A DNA stretch of 64,000 nucleotides from Endomychus coccineus (taxonomy: Eukaryota > Arthropoda > Insecta > Coleoptera > Endomychidae): the NCBI GenBank assembly GCA_958510875.1, contig OY294067.1:59842039-59906038 (forward strand). The letters run 5' to 3'. Below the pieces are notes generated by a model that was given only the letters and a program-made list of their open reading frames with translations, ran no database searches and was not told where the DNA came from. Shown here one piece after another: positions 13,001-25,000 of the stretch (position 1 is the stretch's first letter; each line of letters starts with the position of its first letter). The translations under genes and the position numbers were made by a program.

Positions 13001-16000
13001 GAATGAGTTTAGCTTTAGATCGACAACATTAGTAGTATTTAGTCTGAAATTCTTAAAATAAGAATTTTTCAAAATGGTCGATTTTGGCGCCAAAAAATGA
13101 GGTAGGTCAAAATACCAGAAACCGAAAGAAGGGAAATAAAAATACTATGCTTTCACCGGAACAGAATATGAAGAAAACAATAGTATATTGTACAACAAGT
13201 GAGAAAAACGACATATTTATATTAATATGTCGTTTTCTCACGAATTGTACATTGTACTTTTTCTACGGATGCGTTGTTTTCAAGTATTGAAAATTAAAAT
13301 ACATATACAATAATACTTGTATGTCATTAACTCATTTTTATATTTTATTTAAAATAGTAATTAACAGTTATATTTGAACTATTTTGTAAAGTAATTCCTG
13401 GTAGGTTGTTTTGTTTCAACATGTTTTCGGTAATTGAAATATTAGCTGCGGTCGAAATTGAAGTTGATGGGGAAACGTACTGAGCTTCCACAGCATTGTT
13501 GTGTTCAGGTTCTAATGGCACTGAAGGCTGAATGGATTCTACTATACTTTTTGAAATTTTCATTTTGTTAGCTATGGAGTTGTCGATATAAGATTCAGCA
13601 ACATTGCTGGATTTCCAACCCCCATGGCGTTTTGAAGTTAAAAGATCTGCCCCTGCCTTATATAATTCAGGGTTCGGTAATTGCAAAAATTTCGCTATTT
13701 CTTTCGCCATGGTGCCAAATTTATTTATCCCCACAGGCTGTTTCGTACATTTGCTATTTTTGTAATTTAAAAAAAAACGTGTTTCATTTGTGCATGGTCG
13801 AAGCTTCACATATTTTTTGTAAATTTGGTAGAATTCTCCTGTGACTGTGAAATTTCTAGGAACCTTGGTTTTAGTATCGGGTAATTTTATTGAAAGGGCC
13901 GAATTAAGATCTTCCATGTCATCAATTTTTAATTTTCTAAGTTCATCACAACGGCATGCCCCCTGTAAGGCCAATAGCTAAAGCAGCCTGAAATCAAAAC
14001 CAAACATTCATTTTCCGATAACAATTTAAAAATTTTCAGTTCATACCTTTATCAGCAAATACTTTTCATCAGGTGCATCTTTTAAAAATTGTTGAATTTC
14101 TTCAGAAGTTAATGTTTTTGACTGTTTTGGAACATATTTTTCAGATTTGCGTTTTAAAAATGCACGTAGTTTTACGTATTTTGATATATCAACACAGTTT
14201 TTAATCATTAATGTACTCCTTAGCATCGAGTACTGAGACCATAATGTTGATGATTTAAATCTTCTTGACAACTCTTCAAAATAAACTAACAAGGTATTTT
14301 CGGAACAAGAATTTATCTTGGCTTTCATTTTCCAGTCCATAAAGTTTCTGTAAGCGATTTCATATTTTTCTCTTGATGTGCTTGGTAGCAAATTATTGCA
14401 AACATCTATTGCTTTCTGAATAATTTCTGGAGGTATATTTTCCGACTCTAAATCTTCGTATTCCATTATATTCAATATTTAATGAATCTGAACTGTTTAT
14501 ATTATAACAAATAACAATAAAACTATTTTCGTTGGGTAAGTTGACAGCAATAATTATGTAGTGCTTCGGTTTTGTTGTTATAGAAACGCCAACAATGGGC
14601 TACTTGGATATTGCACGCGAATCGTCGGCGTAGCGTTGTCAACGTGGAGAACGTGTCATATCAATCTGACATGTAACAATTCATGACTGACTTGGGTTAT
14701 CGTGATAACAGTGAGAAATTATTTCTCACTGTGAGAAATTATATCTCACTGTATTGGCGGATATTTCTCACTGCGTGAGAAATCTTTCGTTTTGAACGTA
14801 TGAAAGCGATGAGAGAAGTGGCACATTGTATAGCATCCGTAGAAAAAAACTCTTTGACATATACCCCATTTTTCAATGTGCACTAAATGAGCCCTATCTT
14901 GGACCCACGACCTCGGATCGACTTCGGACCAGAGTCAAAAATCGCGTATCAAGTTTTCCAACAACTTATTCAAATATTTTTTCATACAACCCATAGTTTT
15001 GCCTCAAAATGCAAAAAATCGAAAAATGCCATTTTTGGGTCCAAAAGGTGGCCATAGTTTTTCGAGTACAGGGTTAATCCAAATTTAAACAACACCATCG
15101 TGTTCAGCGTGTCAAAATACATAAGAATAGACGACAATTAAGACCTCGCGGAAATTCGGACAAAAATCGTCGATTTTCCTCCTTCCATGCCTGGACTATT
15201 AATCATGTTATTATTGAATTCATACATAACACTACACATTTAACTCTAGGTTGACAAAAAAATCACAACGATCAGATCAATACTTTTGTAGATCAATTCA
15301 AAGCCAACTTCATCTACATTATTATAAAATATTGGGACATTATTATAAAATATTGGGGCGCTATAAATGTGCAGTATAGATTTCGAAAGGTTTCTGTAAA
15401 TTCTCACCAGCAACAAAAGTGGCCATCTCCCCAGTGTAGATGGCAACATTCCTGGGCAGTTTATTATTACGTCTCTCTCAAGTGACTTCCTCTTCCACAA
15501 AAACCCATCCTTGGTATAGTAGTAGTGAATTGTGAATTCTTTTATTTTAAAAAAATTCCAAGGTATGAAAATAACTTACAGTCTGAATTTAAAGTTGTGA
15601 TGTTTACAAAAACCGGTATTATTCTTGCTACATCATAAGCTAGAGTGGATATAGAAGAATATGTACTCTTTTGTTATTTTAAATAAGAGATTGGTTATTA
15701 TATGTTTCATTATGGAGTATGGACCTATTTCACCCTCACAGTTAATCTAGAGGTGCAATTTTTAATAGCATCTCTACAGAGTTGAAACATTCTGATATCT
15801 ATTCTCTAGCAAAACATAAATTTTCCATGAACACTTATTTAGTGTTTTTCTGAGAGACGCGAACCTTGTTCACTAATAAACTATCCGATATTACTGAATA
15901 GACGTACTGCATCTAATTTCGTGTCCATAATGTTTATTTTTTTTGCAGGTATTCCAGTGTGGACTGGTCGCAAAATGTTCATTCGCTACAAAAATTCCAC

Positions 16001-19000
16001 TAAACATAAAAGAAACGCTGCCATTATTGGAGGAGTTGTTGCTTCGGTGAGTTTTTTTTTTCATTTTTAAAAGTATTACTGAATAGATATGTTGTGAATT
16101 TCGCATGGTAATGAAATTACAGAATTATTTTAGAAAATTTTCAATTCTAGAGAAACCGGTCTAACTGCTTTTTACCTACGTTCTTCTTCTTATACTTACC
16201 TTAAATGGTAGACTTCCGCGGATAGCTAATCCTGCAAAAAATTCTTGGCTTCCGCGTGACAATAGCACTAGTTGATGCCGACCTTTCGCCAACCATTACA
16301 AGTGTCATCTTCAGGACAGGCTTGAATTACGGTTTCAGTTCAAGCCTGCCCTGGGGATGCCACCTGTAATGGTTGGCGAAAATTGACATCAAGTCGTGCT
16401 GTTGTGACGTGAAATTCATCCGCTAGTCAACAATTTTCTTATACTTAATTAATATTCAATTTCTTTGTTGAGCACAACGGCATATTATTATTTATTACCA
16501 GGCGATGGTTTTCCTAGCTAAGCAAAAGATCCATGGATAGTCCTAGAAATTTGACTGTGTTTGTGTTTGGAATGGTTTTATGATCAAGTTTGACAAGTAG
16601 GGAATCTTTGATTTAACCAGTTTTTTGAAATTTCATTAAAGCAGTTTTTTGAACATTAAGACTTAAATTATTTTGTTCACACCATTTAGCCATTCTCTCT
16701 GCTACTCCAGAACAACTTATTGAGAGGGCTTCAAGCATTACTTCAATTCCCGGTTTGACCATTGATTGTATGATAAAAACCATCTGATTTTGATATTCAT
16801 GATCCGAGAACCACGTTTTTGGGAGAAATTGAAAGTATGGGGTTATAACTAAGAAGTGAAAAATGTTCTCCTTGTTGTCGGTAAGTTCAATCCTGAGAAA
16901 ATGCAGTTTATGTTCGATCTGGTCAAAGAGAAGATGGATGAGATTTTTCTGGCCTATTCGGCAATAACTGATGAATATAGAGAGCGGAGCATTACTAGTT
17001 GACTATGACAAAATATGAGGTGGAAATACTCAAATGAAATACTGATCAACATTCTTAGACGATTTCTTTTCTCGAGAAATTGATTGAATTTTTCGAGACA
17101 TAACTTGAGCTAGATATGAGTTACATTGTCGTTGGAATTCAGAATTACGAAGAAAATAATTGGCAGGAAAACGATTTTTCTATTATACAAAACGTAAGCC
17201 CATATGAAGAGCAGTTGATCTGACCGTTGATCTACTTTTTTGAACAGCCAAGATGCGTCTATACTATGGACTATGGTCTTATAGAATATTTTGTTCGATT
17301 TTTCTGGAGCAACAACTGTTGAAACATCAAACTATCGAAGGCCAATTTTTTGTCTGTACAACTGTTGCATCAAGAATTCATATCTGCCCCCCACATACTT
17401 TTCTAATGAAGTTCTGGATAAAACCATCGTAAAATATTGTCTATAGGGTGATTCACATTACTATTCATTCCCTAATTTTCCGGCCCAACAGCTATTCTTG
17501 GACATCATTCAAACTCTGTTGAGCTAATTTTTCTAACCAAACCATGTCACCTTCATTGTCCATTAGAGCTCTTACTGGTAAACGGCGCTTGGATTCTTCG
17601 TTACAAAATATATCATCTAGTTACATTCAGTTTATTTAGTCCAGTAAATGAAGCATTTTCTTAACCAATCGTCGACCATTATTTGATCTGGTATACATTC
17701 TCAAATATAATTGGCGAAATTCAGAACCAAACCAATCCCAACTTTGACTCGGGAGACGAGGACAATGCCTCATTTTGAGCTTGAACAAGACAAATTGTTG
17801 AAATTTGGATATTCTTTGAATTTGAGAGAGCTATATCCTACAAATTTGGGAAGCCAAATGTTAAAGTAGCACTTAAGTTATTCAATGAATATGTTATACA
17901 GGCTCTACTTCGAAGTTGAAACATAAAGCATTCTAAATACAACCCAGCTTATGAATATTGTATTAACTGTGTGGAAAATAATGACTGTAAAAACTCCTCT
18001 TCAAGAAGCAATAATTAAAGGGCATTTTCCAGGAACCTATCAGCAAAGGTAACTTTGCGGAATTTATTGAATTGGTTAGATATGAGGAAGTCTAGTTCAA
18101 CTTCAATTGGATAAAAACACCAACACATACTGCATAGTCACACAGTTCAAGGAATTTTAGAAATAATTTCGTGTCTTTTCAATGAGCCTATTCAAATATA
18201 TACTAATATACGAGTTATTATTGTAAAAATTACTACTCTATGTATTATGATGAGTACTAACTACTGCCTGTATGTACTTAACATTCTAATTTTACTTAAT
18301 TGATCGATAGCTCCTGAGTAATAATTATTCAAAAATGCGTTACTTGTCCATTTAATAGTGTCCTTCACAACCAACAAAATATTAAAGCTAGTCCTCTCTT
18401 GTCATTATATGCTTCAAAATTGAGTCATCAAGGAACATATGTTTTTATAAATTATAAGAAATTGGTTTTTTGTCTCGAATCTCACATCAGTCGAAAACGC
18501 CAAATAGAGGGAGACCTCGAGTTCCAACCTTCTCGCCTGAAACCCCAGATAAATGCCACGGAGCTAGATCTTACGCTTAGGCTGCATGTTGACAAGCCCA
18601 TACACGGTGTTTTCTAAAGTAACATCGAAATGCTCGACTTGTCAACCAAGTGACCTTTCGGCTACCTAAGGTCACACGGGCTCACATCCGAGACCAAGGG
18701 ATTCCCCGCAGCTTGCTAAGATCGTGTAATCAACACCTTGGTCTATTGCCACAACATGATGAGTGTGCAGATTCCTAATGTCAGCCGCAGGGCCTTTCGA
18801 AAGGCGCCTTAGACGCTTTTCCACCTGCTGTCGGCATGTCCGACAAAGGCAACCTCGGCGCTTACCCATCGTCATAATGTGTACCTACGGTGCTGTATTA
18901 CCATCCAAGACACTCATACGGCATAGACCAAGAGCCGGTTAAGATGAACCTTAGGTCGGTATGAAATCATAAATTTTTATGAAAATTGTAAATAGTTATA

Positions 19001-22000
19001 TAGGAATTATAGGCTAAGTATAGGCTTTTTTTGGACACAACTACACATTTTCAGCCACAGTGTTTTTGAGCCTAGACTGCTGACCTAAGATAAGCTAGCA
19101 GAGTCACCTAAAAATTCACGTTTGATGAAAGTTATTCATTGTTAATTTTTGTAAAAACTGTTCCAATATTGTAAGTAAGATTTGTCAATGTGATAATAGT
19201 TAAACACTTGAATTGCAGTTTGAATTTTTACAAGAATTATTATTTCCGTATCCCATAATTCCTGCATGAATATTTCAATTTTTTCTCACAGCTCAACTGC
19301 TCAGAATAAATATACAATAATATTGTTTTCTGAACAAAAGATTGTTGTATCCCAACCTCATCAAAATGACCATCATGTAGAATACAACTACAATAATAAA
19401 ATTTTAAAAACCATAAGTTTGTTACGAAAAAAAACATATTACTCATTTTCATAGAACTTGGGAAGAGACTATAAACACATTTCTACTTAGCGCTCCTAAC
19501 TTATATAAAGCCAGCAGAGCCTCGGCTTTAAAAAGTTGTGCATGAAAATTTGTATTTGTGTCCAAAAAAGTCTATAAATAGCCTATAATTCCTATGTAGC
19601 TATTTTCTATTTTCATGAAATTTTATGATCTCATGCTGACCTATGGTTCATCTCAACCGAGGCCATAGAAGGAACACTTTTGCTAGGATAAAATAAATTT
19701 TTCTTGTCATATTAGAAGAGCCTATAAAGTGTCTATAATTGCGGTATCCGAATTATTTTCCACAAACGGGAATTTTTAGGTGTCTCTGCTATCTTATCTT
19801 AAGTCAGCAGAGCCTCGGTTTTTTTTGTTTTTAATTGTGCCTAAAATTTATAGTTATGTCTGAAAACAGCCCCTAAATAGCTTATAATTATGATGTATTT
19901 TTATCTTCTATTTTTCTGAAATGGCTCTGCTAGCTTTGGGGACGTGAAATCATCATGTGCCGTGCGTAGTCCTCAAGTTCAAACGCTCAAAACATTGATG
20001 ATCAGAACCACCAATACGACCGAATACTAAAGTAAAAATAATGTGGTTATTCAATAATTAGCTATTCAAGTGATCTCTAAATGTTATGAACACATTTATA
20101 AAATGACCAGTGTTTTCAGAAGTCAACTTCCTAAAATTTTTAGTAGTATAGCACAAATTGTCTGCTTGTGTAATATACCACCATATCACTATACTACGAG
20201 GGCAAGGTGAAAAGACCCTGAAAAATGATTTATTCGGTCAAAACTTATTTTATTTCTCAACGTAGCGCAATTCATGCAATTTTGCCAATGCGGCTGCGGA
20301 CCTGTGCGCCGGTTTGTTATCCTGGTGGAAGAGAGCTTTTTTCTTTATCAAATGCGGTCGCTCTCGTTTCAAATCGGCGTCGAATCGATCCAACCGCTCT
20401 GCATAATATACGCCGGTGATCGTTTTGCCTTTTTCAAGATAATCGATGTGAACGATACCGTGTGCATCCCAAAAAACTGGCTCTTTGACTTTGTTGACCG
20501 ATAAACCCACTTTGGTCTTTTTCGGCTTCGATTCGCCAGGACAAGTCCACCGTTTGGACTGTTCTTTGGTATTTGAAGTTGTCACTCGGTCGCGCTTATT
20601 GTCAACAGAGCAAATGCGGCAAAGTGTTCCGTACCCGTTCGGTTGAGATGCCTATATAGTCGAGGAAATAAAGCACTAAAATAGGCCAAACCTTCCAAAG
20701 TTGGCGCAGTTGGATGGATTGAGATGCGGTTTTCTGCATTCAATTCAGAAAGTGATTTAGAAACTTTATCCGGTAATTTTTGTTTTGCGGAAAAAATTTG
20801 TTGCATTTCTACAGCCAAAAAATGCATTTTTCTGAGCATTTTTCGAGGTAAATAAAAAAAAATTAGTACTTACTCCCCGGGGCTATCCGGGCGTCCTGAC
20901 GCCCTGGATATCGATGAAATTAATCAACAAATTATTTTTTATTTTTGTTAACTGTTCAAGAGGTGATATAAAGGTTGCTAGTGATGATTACGACGTGAAA
21001 AAACGCTTTTGCAATACCTGGTGTACCCTGAGTCCCGGTAACCACCTCATCTTTTAGGAATTTCTTAATTTTTCTTCATAAAAGGTAACTAACAAATTCT
21101 GGCTCTCGGGGGTTTTCAAAGTCGCCGATAACGACTATGACCCTCGCAATGTTCTGCAAATAACCTGGGGATGTTTCCGGGTCTCTGGAGCCCTGTGTAA
21201 TCTACGTCATGTTTTAGGAATTCGTTGATTTTTCTTAATTAAATGAAACAAATTCTAGCACTCGGGGGTTTTCAAAGTCGCCGATCACGACTGTGACACT
21301 CACAATGTTCTGCAAATTACCTAGTGGTATTTCCGGGACACTCGAGCCCTGTGTATCTACGTCATCTTCTAGGAATTTGTTAATTACATTACATTATTTT
21401 TGAACCGGAGTATGATTACATTTTTTAATTGCATACATATATATCTATATATAAATATGTATATATGTATATATAAATAAGAATTTTCAAATGGGGACAT
21501 ATATTTTTAGATATTAAAAAAATATTATCAATAAGAATAAAAATATCCGTAGTTTGCGTTCACAGGATCACGATTATACATGAGCTTTGTGAGTGTCATA
21601 ATCACGATCGGTGACTTCGAATACCCCCGAGAGCCAAAAATTGTTACATTTAATTAAGAAAAATAAAAATCAACAAATTCCTAGAAGATGACGTAGATAC
21701 ACAGGACTCGAGTGTCTCGGAAACACCTCCAAATAATTTGCAGAACATTGTGAGTGTCTCAGTCGTGATCGGCTACTTTGAAAACCCCCGAGATAGTCCA
21801 AGCAATACGGCATGAAATGAGTGATTTTTTGACATTAATACTACCTGAAAACCGACTGTGTCATTATGTTCAGGTAAGTGGAGACATTAATTGTATCATG
21901 TTTTCGACTCTCAAATGTGGTCACCCTATTTATTATAAACATTTTAAACAAAAAAAAGCACTTTTTTTAGTATTTTGTTAATAACTCAACAAATAATGAA

Positions 22001-25000
22001 GTAATCGAAATGGTATAAATAGACAAAATGTAGGTAATTGAATTACGAACAAATCAAGTTTTCGGGCGACTAGATCGGATAATTAGAAGCAAAGAAAACT
22101 ACGGAAAAGCGGGAAATTTGACGTTTTTTTAAAAATTAATATCTCCGTTTATTATTTTGTAGGATCGAATCTTTGCAAAAATGCTCTAGTACTTATGCAC
22201 TTCACGTGTGCAAAAAACTGTCGCTGTGAATCAATTAGTTTGGGTGTAATTGTAATTCAAAGTTTTTTAAGCGATATTTTGCAAAATCGCTGGATGCGTC
22301 TGAGATAATCCGATTTTAAATTTTAAAACGGTTTTGAAAAATATAAGGTCTGTACAACAAAACGTATATTCTCGTTATCAATTCAAATGATGGGAAGTGC
22401 CTTAAAAACGCTGGGAAAGTCGGTTCGAAACGGCGGATCACGCGAAAACGCTCGAGGAATGGGGGAGAGGGAGCGAAGTAGAGGCACACATATATAAATT
22501 GTTTTAACTTTATTTTGATGATATGTGAATAAAGGGTTGTATGAATGTACAAAAGTGATGTTTACAGGTATTTACATTTATTAACATTTATTTAAACATA
22601 TATTTACGTATATTCTTCGCTCCCTCTCCCCCCACTACTCGAGCGTTTCCGCGCGATCCGCCGTTTCGAACCGACTTTCCCAGCGTTTTCAAGGCACTTC
22701 CTATCATTTGAATTGATAACGAGAATATACGTTATGTTGTACGGATCTTATATTTTTCAAAACCGTTTTAAAATTTAAAATCGGATTATCTCAGACGCAT
22801 CCAGCGATTTTGCAAAATATCGCTTAAAAAACTTTGAATTACAATTACACCCAAACTAATTGATTCACAGCGACAGTTTTTTGCACACGTGAAGTGCATA
22901 AGTACTAGAATATTTTTGCAAAGATTCGATTCTACAAAATGATAAGCAACGGAGATATGAATTTAAAAAAAACGTCGAATTTCCCGCTTTTCCGTAGTTT
23001 TCTCGACTTCTAATTATCCGATCTAGTCGCTCGAAAACTTCAATTGTTCGTAATTCAATTACCTACATTTTGTCTATTTATACCATTTCGATTACTTCAT
23101 TATTTGTTGAGTTATTAACAAAAAACTAAAAAAAGTGCCTTTTTTTTGTTTAAAATGTTTATAATAAATAGGGTGACCACATTTGAGAGTCGATAACATG
23201 ATACAATTAATGTCTCCACTTACCTGAACATAATGGCACAGTCGGTTTTCAGGTAGTATCAATGTCACGATTAAACCCCTATTGCTTGGCCTAAGAGCTA
23301 GAATTTGTTACATTTAACTAAGAAAAATCAACGAATTCCAAGAAGATGACTTAAATTCGTGTTCAGCGACCCCAAAAACCCCCGAGAAACCAATTCAAGT
23401 CAGTTTCACGCATTATCCACCAAGTACTCAAGTTTTTTTATTTACCTAGAAAATTGCACTCAGAAAAGTGTGCATTTTTTGGCTGTAGAAATGCAACAAA
23501 TTTTTTTCGCAGAACAAAAATACCGAACAAAGTTTCTAAATCACTTTCTGCATCGAATGCAAAAAACCGCATCTCAATCCACCCAACTGCGCCAACTTTG
23601 GAATGCGGAATGCTTTATTTCCTCGACTAATAGTCTCAGCAATCTCGTGTATTTTAACTCGCCGATTGTCCTATATCATACCATGGATTTTATAGACGAT
23701 TTCTGACGTTGTAACCTCAATTGGACGACCAGAACGTTCGGCTTCCTTTGTGGTCATACTACCACAGTGGAAATCGTTCCAATCGATGGTGAGGAGTCCC
23801 CATAATGTTTAACAAGCGATGCTTTAGTTTGCTTTGTTTTTTCCACGCTAGAAATAATGCATAATCAAGACGCGAAATTCACTTTTTTCCATGTTTACAA
23901 ATCTTCAAGGTTGCTTGCTTTCAATGGGAGTCAAAACAAAAACGGACATATCAGTCGGAAAATTGTAATGCGTTTTAAGAACCGCTCAATGTATTTTTAT
24001 TTTCAAGATATTAGTGAATAAAAGATCATTATGTTTTCTTGAATTAACTGCAACTGAATGTATATGTTATGACTACTCCGTAAACTTGGCTAGTTTAAAC
24101 ACTAGCTGCATAGTTTATGAACCAACCGAATCGTTGTCTATTTTGATAGAAAATTGAATCATCTGCTAGTTTATAAACTAACTGAGGGTCTTGGTTAATT
24201 TACATGAAATAATCAAGAAATCTAAAACAGCTGGATAGCTTATAAGCTAATATGAAAACCATAATTTGTATCAACGCAAAATAGACAATGTACTGGGTTC
24301 CCCATATAGACTACCCATTTTAATATTTGAATTAAAATTTTTTTAGTTAACAAAACTAATTTTTTATTTTACTAAATTACAGCTAACTCTTTAGGATTTA
24401 TGATAACTTATAAATATTTGGCTAATTTAATTCTAACTTCTAAAAATCACGTCTTCTAAATGACCTCCACCATTTTCAACACATTTTTCAATATTAGATA
24501 TAAAGAGGTTCATTACACGGAGTAGCAAACCTTCGTCTATTCCTTAAACTTCTTCACGAATTTTGACTTTCAGTTCCTCGATTGTACCTGGACGACTCGC
24601 AAATATTTTGGCTTTTAAATATCCCCACAGGAAAAAATCGGGTGCCGTTAGGTCGGGGGACCTCGAAGGCCAAGGCAAATCTCCGAATCGAGAAATGAGT
24701 CGGCCATTAAACATTTCTCGCAGGACCCTCATTGAGTTTCTGGCGGTATGAGCTGTTGCCCCATCTTGTTGGAATAGTAAGACATTGTTTAGTAATCCTC
24801 GTCTATTTAATTCTGGAATGAGAAATGTCTCTAGCATATTAACGTAGCGCTCGGATGTTACTGTTACAGCGCGGTTATTTTCATCCTCAAAAAAATAAGG
24901 GCCAATAATACCAAAAGATCCTACTCCACACCACACAACAACTTTTGGATTATGGAGGTTCTGTGTAAAGATTTCACGAGGATTTTCATTTGACCAGTAT

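Larger units (their letters stand above)
20196..23905 (-). mobile_element. mariner (irritans-like) copy split by a nested insertion
   Basis: The minus strand begins with ATG at 23892 and [10 protein letters not shown], followed by helix-turn-helix-like sequence with stops, down to about 23630. It resumes at about 20656 and continues through the catalytic part ([28 protein letters not shown]) to a terminus at 20196 (GAGGGCAAGGTGAAAAG next to TA). The two halves join in frame (HEIAETI, then GISTER) once the 2.97-kb element at 20657-23629 is removed. Several stops show the copy was already dead or has decayed. The 5' terminal repeat was not found. Confidence 0.8.

Noticed and set aside
20582..20839. 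85-codon minus-strand frame next to the mariner fragment
   Set aside because: It runs through the terminal arm of the long-TIR element and recurs in the other arm (23430-23629), so it is repeat sequence.
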